This document shows, one piece after another, positions 32,566 to 41,612 of a stretch of DNA of 64,000 bases. Position numbers and translations under genes: made by a program. The stretch covers positions 20,966 through 84,965 of the forward strand of contig CAJXNO010000011.1 in the NCBI GenBank assembly GCA_913057205.1. Reading direction: 5' to 3'. The notes under the pieces were generated by a model. It saw nothing but the letters and a program-made list of their open reading frames with translations, ran no database searches and had not been told where the DNA came from. Origin of the DNA: an uncultured Flavobacteriales bacterium (GTDB lineage: Bacteria; Bacteroidota; Bacteroidia; Flavobacteriales_G; Salibacteraceae). Position 1 is the stretch's first letter. Each line of letters begins with the position of its first letter.

Positions 32566-33916
32566 GCAAACGTTCAGCGAGTTCTTCCACCTTGATACCA
32601 CCAAAGTTTCCAGAACTCATCATCAAGAGGTTGCTGCTACCCCACTCCTGCTCCATCAGAAAAGCTTCAAGCGCAGCACTATCGGTAAAAACGATCAAAT
32701 CATCGCGGTCAAAGCTTTGTTTGATCTGATCCGTAGTAATGGGATCTAAATGCTTCTGGGCCACCGTTTCTTCTTTGAAAAACACTACCGCTACATCAGC
32801 AGAAGCCATGGTGCCGGCATATTCCAAGAGGAATGCTTTGGTAAGGCTTGAAAACGTATGCAGCTCCATGCAGGCCACAAGTCGACGCGCTGGCCACTGT
32901 TTCTTCACGGCTTCCGTAGTTGCTTTGAGTTTTGACGGCGAATGCGCAAAATCTTTGTACACTACCGTATTGGCGTTGCGCCCAACCTCTTCTAATCGAC
33001 GTGCGGCTCCTTTGAAGGAAGCGATGGCTTTGAAAAACGCGTCTTCATCTATTCCCAGTGCCTCGCAAACGGCTTGAGCCCCCATCAGGTTCTGCAAATT
33101 GTGGTCACCGAAAACACTCACCTCAGACAACGTTCCATTTGAACGCTCGATGAAGATCTTGCCTTCTTTGATGGTGTACGCAGGCGTTCGGTATGCCACA
33201 CGATCCAAGTGTGGACCAAACTCCATGACCGTTTCCTCGAGCTGTTCGTCGGCAGCACAGTAAATCAACTTCGCATCATCCATCATTTGATCGATGAAGA
33301 CTTCAAACTGCTCTAAGTAGTTCTCGAAGGTTGGAAAGACATTGATATGATCCCACGCTATACCGGAAAGCAAGGCGATGTGCGGATCGTACAAGTGAAA
33401 CTTGGGCCTTCGATCAATAGGTGAGCTCAGGTACTCATCCCCTTCTAACACGATCAGCGGAGCATCTGAAAGCTGCACCATCGTATCAAATCCTTCGATC
33501 TGTGCTCCTACGAGGTAGTCAAAGGAACGATTGTGGTACTTCAACACATGCAAGATCATGGAAGTGATGGTGGTTTTGCCGTGACTACCACCGATAACGA
33601 CCCGTTCTTTCTGTACACTTTGTTCGTGGATGAAGGATGGGTAGGAATAGACAAGCAGGTCCAGTTCTTGCGCTCTTGCCAGTTCAGGGTTATCTGGTCG
33701 CGCGTGCATCCCAAGGATCACCGCGTCAATCTCTTCATGGATTCGTTCAGGGAACCAACCCATTTGATCAGGTAGCAGTCCATGCTTTTCCAATCGGCCC
33801 TTGGAGGGATCAAAAATCTGATCGTCAGACCCGGTAACTTCATGTCCGTTCTGTTTTAAAGCGATGGCGAGGTTATGCATGGCTGCACCTCCGATTGCGA
33901 TTAAATGTATCCTCAT
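32555..33916 (-). CDS. mpl: UDP-N-acetylmuramate:L-alanyl-gamma-D-glutamyl-meso-diaminopimelate ligase
   Basis: A 453-residue Mur ligase of the Mpl type, which reattaches recycled peptidoglycan tripeptide to UDP-MurNAc. Order of features: N-terminal nucleotide site HLIAIGGAAMHNLA, ATP P-loop VVIGGSHGKTTITSMI (about residue 110), GDEYLSSP, SGIAWDHINVFPTFENY, then the C-terminal domain start VVYKDFAHSPSKLKATTEAV. IAWDHINVFP and FAHSP favour Mpl over MurC. It is cytoplasmic, stand-alone, and convergent with the DUF4199-like gene. Confidence 0.93.
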   Translation of the reverse strand: MRIHLIAIGGAAMHNLAIALKQNGHEVTGSDDQIFDPSKGRLEKHGLLPDQMGWFPERIHEEIDAVILGMHARPDNPELARAQELDLLVYSYPSFIHEQSVQKERVVIGGSHGKTTITSMILHVLKYHNRSFDYLVGAQIEGFDTMVQLSDAPLIVLEGDEYLSSPIDRRPKFHLYDPHIALLSGIAWDHINVFPTFENYLEQFEVFIDQMMDDAKLIYCAADEQLEETVMEFGPHLDRVAYRTPAYTIKEGKIFIERSNGTLSEVSVFGDHNLQNLMGAQAVCEALGIDEDAFFKAIASFKGAARRLEEVGRNANTVVYKDFAHSPSKLKATTEAVKKQWPARRLVACMELHTFSSLTKAFLLEYAGTMASADVAVVFFKEETVAQKHLDPITTDQIKQSFDRDDLIVFTDSAALEAFLMEQEWGSSNLLMMSSGNFGGIKVEELAERLLNP

Positions 33917-33974
33917 GGGGTGCTAAATTCTGACATTTATCACCATCTCCAAGTTTAAATCGAGAAAAATAAAG

Positions 33975-34007
33975 TTTGGTCAGCTCATTAAAAATGGGTT
34001 AAATTTG
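33975..34007 (+). promoter_or_regulatory. Bacteroidota housekeeping promoter (TTTG-N21-TAAATTTG)
   Basis: TTTG at 33975-33978 and TAAATTTG at 34000-34007 match the -33 and -7 consensus elements, separated by 21 nt. The ATG follows 22 nt after the -7 box. This is the best complete promoter seen in the window. Confidence 0.7.
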
Positions 34008-34028
34008 TTTTACCTCAATTAATCTAAT

Positions 34029-34913
34029 ATGAAAAAGAATTCTACTCTAAGCGACAAGCTCAAAAAGCGCCTTAAGGCGTACTCACTCACAGCGGGAGCT
34101 TTGGCAGCAGGTGTTACTGGTGCCGATGCGCAAATCTTATACACAGATGTAGACCCAGATGCAGAGGCAGATGGTGTTGACAGTGTATTCCTAGATTTGA
34201 ATGCTGATGGGATTGATGATTTCAAATTCTATGTAAACAACGGCGCTACAGCTTCTAACGCGTACAACGTATATCGTGCATTTGCTTCGGCTCGAAACAA
34301 CAATGCGATTGTGGGTACTTACAGTTCATCTGGAGGTTATTCATATCCATATGCAGTCAATGCAGGTGATACCATCAATGAGAGCCTAACTTTCCAAAAT
34401 GGAACGTTCCAGACCATCGGTTGGGATTATTTCTATTACACCAACTCTTCAACAGCTCCTTTTACCTTCGGTAATGTGCGTTGGGGTAGCGGTGATCAGT
34501 ACCTAGGACTTCGTCTTGAAGTAGATGGTAACACACACTATGGTTGGGCTCGCATCGAGCTTGACAATACTGGTGGAGGTGCTGGTGTAATGATTTTGAA
34601 AGATTACGCCCTCGAGCTTACTCCAGATTTGGGTATCCCAGCAGGTGATACGGCATATCCTGCACCTCCTGCAGGTATCGCTGATCAATCTGAGTTGGGC
34701 TACAACATGTTTGCAACCGGTAATGAAATCCGCGTGAACGCTACTGAAACCATCGATCGTATGACCGTTACTTCTGTTGGAGGTAAGGTTGTTGCTCAAT
34801 TGAGCGATGTTCGTGGTAACAAAACCGTTCAACTGGGCACTGCGTCGGGTGTCTACTTCGTTCGTGTTGAAACAGCGAAGGGAACACGTGTAGAGAAATT
34901 CTACATTGACTAA
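34029..34913 (+). CDS. T9SS-exported surface protein, YTDVDPD family (paralogue A)
   Basis: A 294-residue protein. The N-terminus LKKRLKAYSLTAGALAAG then GADAQILYTDVDPD is an unusual signal region followed by the YTDV-PD motif, shared almost exactly with the gene at 37958. SVFLDLNADGIDDFKFYV looks like a calcium-binding DxNxDGxxD loop. The central part ends in YLGLRLEVDGNTHYGWARIE, also shared. Residues 225-294 form a T9SS type A sorting domain (TVTSVGGKVVAQL, ASGVYFVRVETAKG.RVEKFYI). It has its own strong promoter and terminator. Function unknown; calcium-stabilised surface layer or adhesin is an inference. Confidence 0.82.
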   Translation: MKKNSTLSDKLKKRLKAYSLTAGALAAGVTGADAQILYTDVDPDAEADGVDSVFLDLNADGIDDFKFYVNNGATASNAYNVYRAFASARNNNAIVGTYSSSGGYSYPYAVNAGDTINESLTFQNGTFQTIGWDYFYYTNSSTAPFTFGNVRWGSGDQYLGLRLEVDGNTHYGWARIELDNTGGGAGVMILKDYALELTPDLGIPAGDTAYPAPPAGIADQSELGYNMFATGNEIRVNATETIDRMTVTSVGGKVVAQLSDVRGNKTVQLGTASGVYFVRVETAKGTRVEKFYID

Positions 34914-34933
34914 GCCGTATTATTAAGCTATTC

Positions 34934-34966
34934 AAAGCATCGATCGCAAGGTCGATGCTTTTTTTT
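34934..34966 (+). terminator. Rho-independent terminator
   Basis: AAGCATCGA (34935-34943) pairs perfectly with TCGATGCTT (34952-34960), followed by TTTTTT, 22 nt after the surface-protein stop. Confidence 0.92.
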
Positions 34967-34979
34967 GATACCTATACCC

Positions 34980-35153
34980 ATGGCTGATAAACGAAGACAG
35001 CAATACAAAATCCCACTGGAAGGTTCTCTTGGACTTCTTGCTCTTGGATACGAGGGATTGGTCGCATGGCGAAAAGTACGTCACGATGCAGGGCAATTGA
35101 AAGAGATGAACATCAACAAGCAGAAGAAAGAAAAAGGCGAAGGCGCAGAATGA
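34980..35153 (+). CDS. Small protein coupled to the phosphodiesterase fusion
   Basis: A 57-residue protein from the ATG at 34980 (MADKRRQQYKIPLEGSLGLL). It has one short hydrophobic stretch (GSLGLLALGYEGLVAW) between basic ends and a lysine-rich tail (KQKKEKGEG). Its TGA overlaps the ATG of the following 916-residue gene (ATGA), which argues that it is a real, translated gene whose product may work with or tether that enzyme. No family recognised. Confidence 0.6.
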   Translation: MADKRRQQYKIPLEGSLGLLALGYEGLVAWRKVRHDAGQLKEMNINKQKKEKGEGAE

Positions 35154-37900
35154 AAGCGAAAAGGGTTCTATTGATCGGCTGGGATGCAGCCGACTGGAAA
35201 GTAATTGATCAACTCATGGCGCGTGGGCATATGCCTACGCTGCAGTCTATGGTGAAAAACGGCGTTCGAGGGAACCTCAGCACTTTACAACCTGTGCTTT
35301 CCCCTATGCTCTGGTCATCCATAGCCACTGGAAAGTTTGCAGACAAACACGGCATACACGGCTTTACAGAGCCAGACTATGAAGGCGGAAGCATTCGTCC
35401 GATCTCCAGTAGATCCAGAAAGGCCCGAGCGATCTGGAACATCCTCACCCATCAAGGAAAAAAATCCAATGTATTCAGCTGGTGGCCTAGTAATCCAGCA
35501 GAACCGATCAATGGCATCATGGTCAGCAACCTCTATCAGCGCGCAAACAAGCCGCTCGCAGATGGATGGCCAATGCTACCAGGAACCGTTCACCCAGAAG
35601 ACAAGGAGCGCCTCTTCAAACGATGCCGTGTGCATCCAGATGAACTCACATCAGCACACATCCTCCCCTTCGTTCCGAACGCGGGTAAGATCGATCAAAA
35701 AAATGACAAGCGCATCGGGGCATTATCAAAGATGATAGCAGATGCCGCTTCCGTTCACGCCGCATCTACCTGGGCCATGGAAAACTCAGAATGGGACTTC
35801 ACCGCAGTTTATCACGATGCTATCGATCACTCCTGCCACGGTTTCATGAAGTTTCGTGAACCACGCATGCCCGGTGTTCCGGAAGACTTGTTTCAGAACT
35901 ACAAAGATGTGGTTGACGGTATGTACCGCTTCCATGATATGATGCTTGAGCGATGCCTGCAACTCGCTGGGCCAGATACCAACGTCATTCTGATCTCTGA
36001 TCACGGCTTCCAATCGGATCACCTTCGTCCACTTTCTCTACCGCAAGAACCAGCAGCACCTGCAGCCGAGCATCGCCAGCATGGCATCATTTGTTGCTAT
36101 GGTCCTGACTTCAAGAAAGGACATACGATCTACGGATCAAGCATCCTCGATATTACACCAACATTGCTTACCCTTTTCGGTCTTCCCGTAGGTAAGGACA
36201 TGGATGGCAAGCCTCTGATTCAAGCTTTTGAAGAAGTGCCAACGGTGAAGTCCATCGACTCAGGGGAAATGGTTGAAGGTCACTTCGGCGAACACGACAG
36301 AGACCACAAGGTGAATGCGGAAGACGCAAAGGCCGCCCTGAAACAGTTGGTTGAACTCGGCTATATTGAAGATCCGGGGGAAGACGTCAAAAAGGCGATG
36401 AAGAACACCGCCATAGAGCTGAAGTACAACCTCTCCAAGGTATACGCATCCACCGGGCGACCCAAACAAGCATTGGAACTTCTGGAAGAGATCCTAAGTG
36501 AAAAGGATGAATACCGCTTTCGAATCAGAATAGCAGAGAACCTCAAGCGCTTAGAGCGCTATGATGACGCATTGAGCATGCTCGATGAGATCGACCGGAT
36601 GCTTCAAGACGAACGGAAACGCACGAATAAACGCTTGCAGGAAAAATCAAGCGAAGAGGCAAAAGATGAGGAGAAGGACGACAAGAAAGACAAGGTAAAG
36701 TCAGAATTGGCCCAGCTGAAGAAGCAAAAGGCAGAGACGAAAAAACGCTTCATGTCTGTGCAGTTATTGATGGCCGATATCTACAAAAGCCAGAAAGTAT
36801 TTGAAAAGGCGATTGAAGTGCTACAACAGCTCTCGGAGAGAGCTCCCAACTCGATATCGGTACTCAAAAGCACTGCAGATTGCTTGATCAAGATGGAAAA
36901 ATGGAAAGACGCACGAAATGCCTATATCTCCATCTTGAACATTGATCCACACGATCATGGTGCTCATCGTGGGTTGGCCTTTTGCAACAATAAATTGGGC
37001 AAATTTGAGGAAGCGGTAGAGTCAGCTCTAACCGCAACAGAGTTGGTCTACCAATACCCTGCTGCACACTTCATTCTAGGAGACTCATTGTATCACCTCG
37101 GCCAAGATGAATACGCAGCTAAATCACTAGAAGTGGCCTTGGCCATGCGTCCAGCCTACACCGCACCTCGTATCCTGTTGGATAAGATGGCCAAGGAGGG
37201 TAGGTACACACCATCCGATGCACGAGAACTCACCATTGAAGAAATGGACAGTAGTTCCATCAACCAACAACTCGTGGTACAAGCCGAGAAGAACGCTGGA
37301 GTAAAAACCTATACGGGTACGAAGCACGGTGAAATAACGGTGGTATCTGGACTTCCTCGATCTGGTACTTCCTTGATGATGCAGATGCTGCACGCCGGTG
37401 GAATGGAAATCTTTACCGACGAAGTGCGTGAAGCCGACGAGAACAATCCGAAAGGCTTTTATGAGCATGAAAAGGTTAAGCGGCTAGCCACAAATAACGC
37501 TTGGATCAAAGAGGCTCGTGGTAAGGTCATGAAGGTGGTGAGCCAACTGACCAAGTTCTTACCTCCTAACCATGACTACAAGGTGGTAGTCATGAAGCGT
37601 GACATCGGTGAAGTTACCCTATCACAACACAAAATGCTCGTACGTCTTGGGAAAGCGAAACAGTCAGACAGCTATCCATTAAGGCTCGAAAAGACGCTCC
37701 GTGCACAGTATGATGGAGCGAAGAAATGGATGGAGGCCCAAGACCACGTTTCGTTCATCGAGGTAGATTACCATGATACGCTCAACAATCCAGCAGTCAT
37801 CGCCAAGCAAATCAGCACTTTCTTGGGCAAAGACTTAGACATCGATGCCATGATTGCTCAGGTGGATAAGGACCTGTACAGGAGCAAAACGAAAAAATAA
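35150..37900 (+). CDS. Fusion: alkaline-phosphatase-superfamily phosphodiesterase + TPR + sulfotransferase
   Basis: A 916-residue cytoplasmic-looking protein starting at 35150; the track's 28 extra codons are not conserved. Residues 1-380: type I phosphodiesterase/nucleotide pyrophosphatase fold (VLLIGWDAADWKVIDQLM, nucleophile region SPMLWSSIATGKFADKHGI, metal site VILISDHGFQSDH, AEHRQHGIICCYGP). Residues 420-700: TPR-type helices with a lysine/glutamate coiled insert. Residues 725-916: sulfotransferase-like domain with 5' PAPS loop VVSGLPRSGTSLMMQMLHAG and KVVVMKRDIGEV (3' phosphate loop). Phosphodiesterase-TPR proteins are known, and the added sulfotransferase suggests action on a sulfated or phosphorylated glycan or lipid. 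It is flanked by two paralogous T9SS surface proteins. Confidence 0.85.
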   Translation: MKAKRVLLIGWDAADWKVIDQLMARGHMPTLQSMVKNGVRGNLSTLQPVLSPMLWSSIATGKFADKHGIHGFTEPDYEGGSIRPISSRSRKARAIWNILTHQGKKSNVFSWWPSNPAEPINGIMVSNLYQRANKPLADGWPMLPGTVHPEDKERLFKRCRVHPDELTSAHILPFVPNAGKIDQKNDKRIGALSKMIADAASVHAASTWAMENSEWDFTAVYHDAIDHSCHGFMKFREPRMPGVPEDLFQNYKDVVDGMYRFHDMMLERCLQLAGPDTNVILISDHGFQSDHLRPLSLPQEPAAPAAEHRQHGIICCYGPDFKKGHTIYGSSILDITPTLLTLFGLPVGKDMDGKPLIQAFEEVPTVKSIDSGEMVEGHFGEHDRDHKVNAEDAKAALKQLVELGYIEDPGEDVKKAMKNTAIELKYNLSKVYASTGRPKQALELLEEILSEKDEYRFRIRIAENLKRLERYDDALSMLDEIDRMLQDERKRTNKRLQEKSSEEAKDEEKDDKKDKVKSELAQLKKQKAETKKRFMSVQLLMADIYKSQKVFEKAIEVLQQLSERAPNSISVLKSTADCLIKMEKWKDARNAYISILNIDPHDHGAHRGLAFCNNKLGKFEEAVESALTATELVYQYPAAHFILGDSLYHLGQDEYAAKSLEVALAMRPAYTAPRILLDKMAKEGRYTPSDARELTIEEMDSSSINQQLVVQAEKNAGVKTYTGTKHGEITVVSGLPRSGTSLMMQMLHAGGMEIFTDEVREADENNPKGFYEHEKVKRLATNNAWIKEARGKVMKVVSQLTKFLPPNHDYKVVVMKRDIGEVTLSQHKMLVRLGKAKQSDSYPLRLEKTLRAQYDGAKKWMEAQDHVSFIEVDYHDTLNNPAVIAKQISTFLGKDLDIDAMIAQVDKDLYRSKTKK

Positions 37901-37957
37901 TTTACAACGGAACGGACGATGGCTTGACAAATTACGTCTTATGGAAAAACCATCTAC

Positions 37958-39562
37958 ATGAACCCCACTTTAAAGAAACGCCTGCAGGCCTACTCCCTGA
38001 CAGCAGGTAGTATAGTTGCAGGCCTCGGAAGTCAAGCTCAAATCCTCTACACCGATGTTGAGCCTGATACCACGGTTGACCTTTTCAACGCGTTGTATGA
38101 GCTAGACTTGAACAATGACAATATCAATGACTTTGAGCTCCAGGCCATCAGTCAAGCGTACTCCTACTACAGCTATGTGAGTTCTGTACAGGCGGTGAAT
38201 GTGACGCCATTGATGAGTAATTCAGTGGCCGGATACTCGTACGAAAGCTATCCCTATGCCCTCCTCACGGGTGATAACATCGGTCCGAACCTCAGTTTCT
38301 CAAGCTACTCATACAACTTACTGAACGGCTTCTTCTTCTACTCTGGACCCTACGGCTCTTATTATTTTCCACTTGGCAACTGGCCAACCAATCAAGACCG
38401 ATACCTGGGTTTGAAATTGATTTTGAATGGCAACACACATTATGGTTGGGCGCGTATTTCTGTACTCGGTCCGTCTTCAATGATTTTGCGAGATTATGCC
38501 GTTGAACTTACCCCTGATGCACCGATCGTGGCGGGTGATACCTTCTCTATTCCATTTGACACCATAGATGTTGGAATGAACGTGACCGCAGCCGATGCGG
38601 GTGAGGCAGGAAACGGTGGCGACATTGAGGTGTTTTTCAATAGAGCTGCAGATGAATCCGATATTCAGGAATACCGAGTGATCGCTGTTAAGGCATCACA
38701 AGTGGCCTCATTTAACCTGGCCAACGCTACCCAAATGACCGGTTCTCAATATTTAGGCATTACACCAAACGGCAATGATATCACCACCCGACTCAGTCAG
38801 AATGCCTTAGACAGCGATGGAGATCCGATTACATCCGGTCAGCCCTATCGTATATTCGTTTATAGTGTTGGTGTTGCTTCATTCAATGGCCTTGAAGCCC
38901 TTTCTGAACCATCCAATGAGGTTACCTTAATCACCCCTATACTGCTGGATGCGGTTCAGAACGTACAGCTTTTTGATGTTGACGATCAATACGACGAACG
39001 CGACTTGGAAGTAAGCTTCAACGCCCTTCCCAATGAAGCTGGCGTAGCAGAATACCGTGTGATCATCGCAACTACCGAACAAGCGTTCACCTTCTCATTA
39101 GAAGATGCAGCCGCGCTAGCGAGCAATCGCTATACAAGTGTGAATCCGTCAGGAAATAACATTACCACCGGTATCGGCCAAAACAAACGCGATGCGTCTG
39201 GTAACGCAATCATGGCTGCCATACCCTACCGGGCTTTTGTATATGCTGTTCCAGATGGAACCATTGCCAATGTTGGTAGCCTATCGCCCGTGTCGAATGA
39301 AATGATACTCAACCCACCTCAAGGTAAGACCGATGAAATGAAGGCTTCTGCCATCAAGGTCTACGTTGCAAATGATGCGCTGATGCTATCCGGTGTTGCA
39401 ACAAACGCTGATCTGGCCATCTACGATGTACAAGGTCGAATGGTACAACAAACGGTCTATCAACCAGGAGATCAGGTTACATTGAGTGCACTGGGTCGAG
39501 GAACGTACTTGGTACGCATCCAATCAGAAGCCGGTTTCCATCATGCCAAAATCGTTTTCTAA
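37958..39562 (+). CDS. T9SS-exported surface protein, YTDVDPD family (paralogue B)
   Basis: A 534-residue paralogue of the protein at 34029: LKKRLQAYSLTAGSIVAG, QAQILYTDVEPDTT, ELDLNNDNINDFEL (calcium loop) and YLGLKLILNGNTHYGWARIS recur in the same order. It adds two copies of a roughly 100-residue fibronectin-like module (EYRVIAVKASQVASFNLANA and EYRVIIATTEQAFTFSLEDA), then a sorting domain (IKVYVANDALMLSGVA, LAIYDVQGRMVQQ, LGRGTYLVRIQS). It would be secreted by T9SS. The position beside the phosphodiesterase fusion suggests a shared surface structure. The function is unknown. Confidence 0.82.
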   Translation: MNPTLKKRLQAYSLTAGSIVAGLGSQAQILYTDVEPDTTVDLFNALYELDLNNDNINDFELQAISQAYSYYSYVSSVQAVNVTPLMSNSVAGYSYESYPYALLTGDNIGPNLSFSSYSYNLLNGFFFYSGPYGSYYFPLGNWPTNQDRYLGLKLILNGNTHYGWARISVLGPSSMILRDYAVELTPDAPIVAGDTFSIPFDTIDVGMNVTAADAGEAGNGGDIEVFFNRAADESDIQEYRVIAVKASQVASFNLANATQMTGSQYLGITPNGNDITTRLSQNALDSDGDPITSGQPYRIFVYSVGVASFNGLEALSEPSNEVTLITPILLDAVQNVQLFDVDDQYDERDLEVSFNALPNEAGVAEYRVIIATTEQAFTFSLEDAAALASNRYTSVNPSGNNITTGIGQNKRDASGNAIMAAIPYRAFVYAVPDGTIANVGSLSPVSNEMILNPPQGKTDEMKASAIKVYVANDALMLSGVATNADLAIYDVQGRMVQQTVYQPGDQVTLSALGRGTYLVRIQSEAGFHHAKIVF

Positions 39563-39611
39563 CTGGCCGGGCTTCTTTACGTTGGTTTAAGGAAAAGCTT
39601 TTGCCGATTAC

Positions 39612-39619
39612 TACATTTG
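39612..39619 (+). promoter_or_regulatory. -7 box TACATTTG for fba
   Basis: A full match to TAnnTTTG, 25 nt before the aldolase ATG. TTTA 22 nt upstream is a weak -33 candidate. Confidence 0.5.
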
Positions 39620-39644
39620 CGGCCACAAACCACAAATTGAAATC

Positions 39645-40724
39645 ATGGCAGGAGTTCTGAATGCAAAAGAGGCCTTGGCTCTTTTCGAAGTAGCGAAAAA
39701 GCATGGATTCGCATTTCCAGCAGTCAACGTTGTAAGCACCCAATCGGTAAACGCGGTACTGGAGGCGGCAAAAGAGGCCAACAGTCCCGTAATGGTACAA
39801 TTCAGCAATGGCGGTGCATCTTACTATGCAGGCAAAGCGGTTTCCAATGAAGCGGAGAAAGCTGCGATCGCTGGTGCCGTTTCTGGCGCGAAGCATGTGC
39901 ACATGATGGCTGAGCTCTACGATGTAGATGTGGTTTTACATACCGATCACGCTGCGCGTAAGCTGCTGCCTTGGATCGATGGTTTGATTGATGCCGGTGA
40001 AGCGCATTACAAGGAAACGGGTAGACCTCTGTTCACCAGCCACATGATCGACCTGAGCGAAGAGCCGATCAAGGAAAACCTTGCTACATGCGTGGAATAC
40101 CATAAACGTATGAGCGCCATTGATATGATCCTAGAGATCGAGTTGGGTGTAACGGGTGGTGAAGAAGACGGTGTAGACAATACAGGTATAGACAGTTCAA
40201 AGTTATACACTCAGCCGGATGAAGTCGGCTTTGCATATGAAGAGCTTTCAAAGGTGTCTCCTAACTTCACCATTGCAGCTGCATTTGGTAATGTGCATGG
40301 CGTGTACAAACCTGGCAATGTAGAGCTAACCCCTGTAATCCTTCGAAACAGCCAAGACCACATCAAGAAAACTTACCACATCGATCACGAGAATCCGGTG
40401 AACTTCGTTTTCCACGGCGGATCAGGTTCGTCGAGAGAAGAGATCCGCGAAGCGATCGGTTATGGCGTAATCAAGATGAACATCGACACGGATACCCAAT
40501 GGGCGTTTTGGGACGGTGTGCGAGCGTATGAAGCAAAGCACCACGACTACCTGCAAGGGCAACTAGGCAACCCTGAAGGCGAAGAGAAACCAAATAAGAA
40601 ATACTACGATCCTCGCAAGTGGCTTCGAGAGGGTGAAAAAGCGATGGTAAAGCGATTGCTTACCGCTTTTGAAGACCTCAATGCGCACCATGCGAATAAG
40701 GCATGGAAAGCAGGACAAGCATAA
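39645..40724 (+). CDS. fbaA: Class II fructose-bisphosphate aldolase
   Basis: A 359-residue enzyme, the same length as E. coli FbaA, cleaving fructose 1,6-bisphosphate to dihydroxyacetone phosphate and glyceraldehyde 3-phosphate in glycolysis. Zinc ligands and active-site motifs: VVLHTDHAARK, ILEIELGVTGGEEDGVDN, AAFGNVHGVYKPGNV, NFVFHGGSGSS and VIKMNIDTDTQW. It is followed after 21 nt by an MBL hydrolase and has a -7 box upstream. Confidence 0.97.
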   Translation: MAGVLNAKEALALFEVAKKHGFAFPAVNVVSTQSVNAVLEAAKEANSPVMVQFSNGGASYYAGKAVSNEAEKAAIAGAVSGAKHVHMMAELYDVDVVLHTDHAARKLLPWIDGLIDAGEAHYKETGRPLFTSHMIDLSEEPIKENLATCVEYHKRMSAIDMILEIELGVTGGEEDGVDNTGIDSSKLYTQPDEVGFAYEELSKVSPNFTIAAAFGNVHGVYKPGNVELTPVILRNSQDHIKKTYHIDHENPVNFVFHGGSGSSREEIREAIGYGVIKMNIDTDTQWAFWDGVRAYEAKHHDYLQGQLGNPEGEEKPNKKYYDPRKWLREGEKAMVKRLLTAFEDLNAHHANKAWKAGQA

Positions 40725-40745
40725 GGACCCAAAAGCATTGATGCT

Positions 40746-41612
40746 ATGAAATTACATGTTGTTAATACGGGAAATTTCAAACTAGACGGAGGCGCGATGT
40801 TTGGCGTGGTACCAAAATCGCTGTGGTCGCGCACCAATCCACCGGATGACAACAACATGTGTACCTGGGCCATGCGCTCTCTGCTGATCGAAGATGGAGA
40901 TCGCTTGATGCTGATCGACACAGGTATCGGAAATAAGCAAAGCGAAAAATTCTTTAGCCACTATTACCTGCATGGTGATGACAGCTTGGATGGAAATCTG
41001 AAGCAACTTGGCTTTCATCGGGATGACATCACCGATGTATTCTTGACCCACTTGCACTTTGACCATTGCGGAGGCGCTATTGAATTTGACAGATCTGCTG
41101 ATGCCTTTCGTCCGGCCTTTAAAAATGCGCGGTTTTGGAGCAATGAAGACCATTGGAAGTGGGCTACAGAACCAAACCTCAGAGAAAAGGCATCCTTCTT
41201 GAAGGAAAACATCCTTCCGATTCAGGAAAGTGGACAATTGAATTGGGTTTCTGTGCCGGAAGACGGCGACCGAAGTAAAATCGTATTCGATGGCATCGAT
41301 GTGTTCTTTGCTGACGGACATACCGATAAGCAAATGATTCCGATCATCTCCTACAAAGGAAAGAAGCTGGTATTCATGGCCGATCTCCTTCCGAGCACAG
41401 GACATATACCACTTCCTTATGTGATGGGCTACGATACACGACCACTGCTCACCATGCAAGAGAAGAAAGCATTCTTGGATGAGGCAGCAAGTGAAGAATA
41501 CATTCTCTTTCTAGAGCATGATGCAGTGAATGAGTGCTGCACCGTTCAGCACACAGAGAAAGGAGTTCGCTTAAAAGACAGCTTCTCCTTTGCCGAGGCA
41601 TTTGGGGCTTAA
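40746..41612 (+). CDS. MBL-fold metallo-hydrolase
   Basis: A 288-residue metallo-beta-lactamase-fold protein: MLIDTGIGN, zinc motif LTHLHFDHCGG, FFADGHTDKQMIP, LVFMADLLPSTGHI and FLEHDAVNECC supply the usual ligands. The closest groups are cytoplasmic lactonase-like or glyoxalase-like hydrolases; the substrate is unknown. It lies 21 nt after fbaA on the same strand and is probably co-transcribed. Its last 42 nt overlap the end of comEC on the opposite strand. Confidence 0.88.
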   Translation: MKLHVVNTGNFKLDGGAMFGVVPKSLWSRTNPPDDNNMCTWAMRSLLIEDGDRLMLIDTGIGNKQSEKFFSHYYLHGDDSLDGNLKQLGFHRDDITDVFLTHLHFDHCGGAIEFDRSADAFRPAFKNARFWSNEDHWKWATEPNLREKASFLKENILPIQESGQLNWVSVPEDGDRSKIVFDGIDVFFADGHTDKQMIPIISYKGKKLVFMADLLPSTGHIPLPYVMGYDTRPLLTMQEKKAFLDEAASEEYILFLEHDAVNECCTVQHTEKGVRLKDSFSFAEAFGA

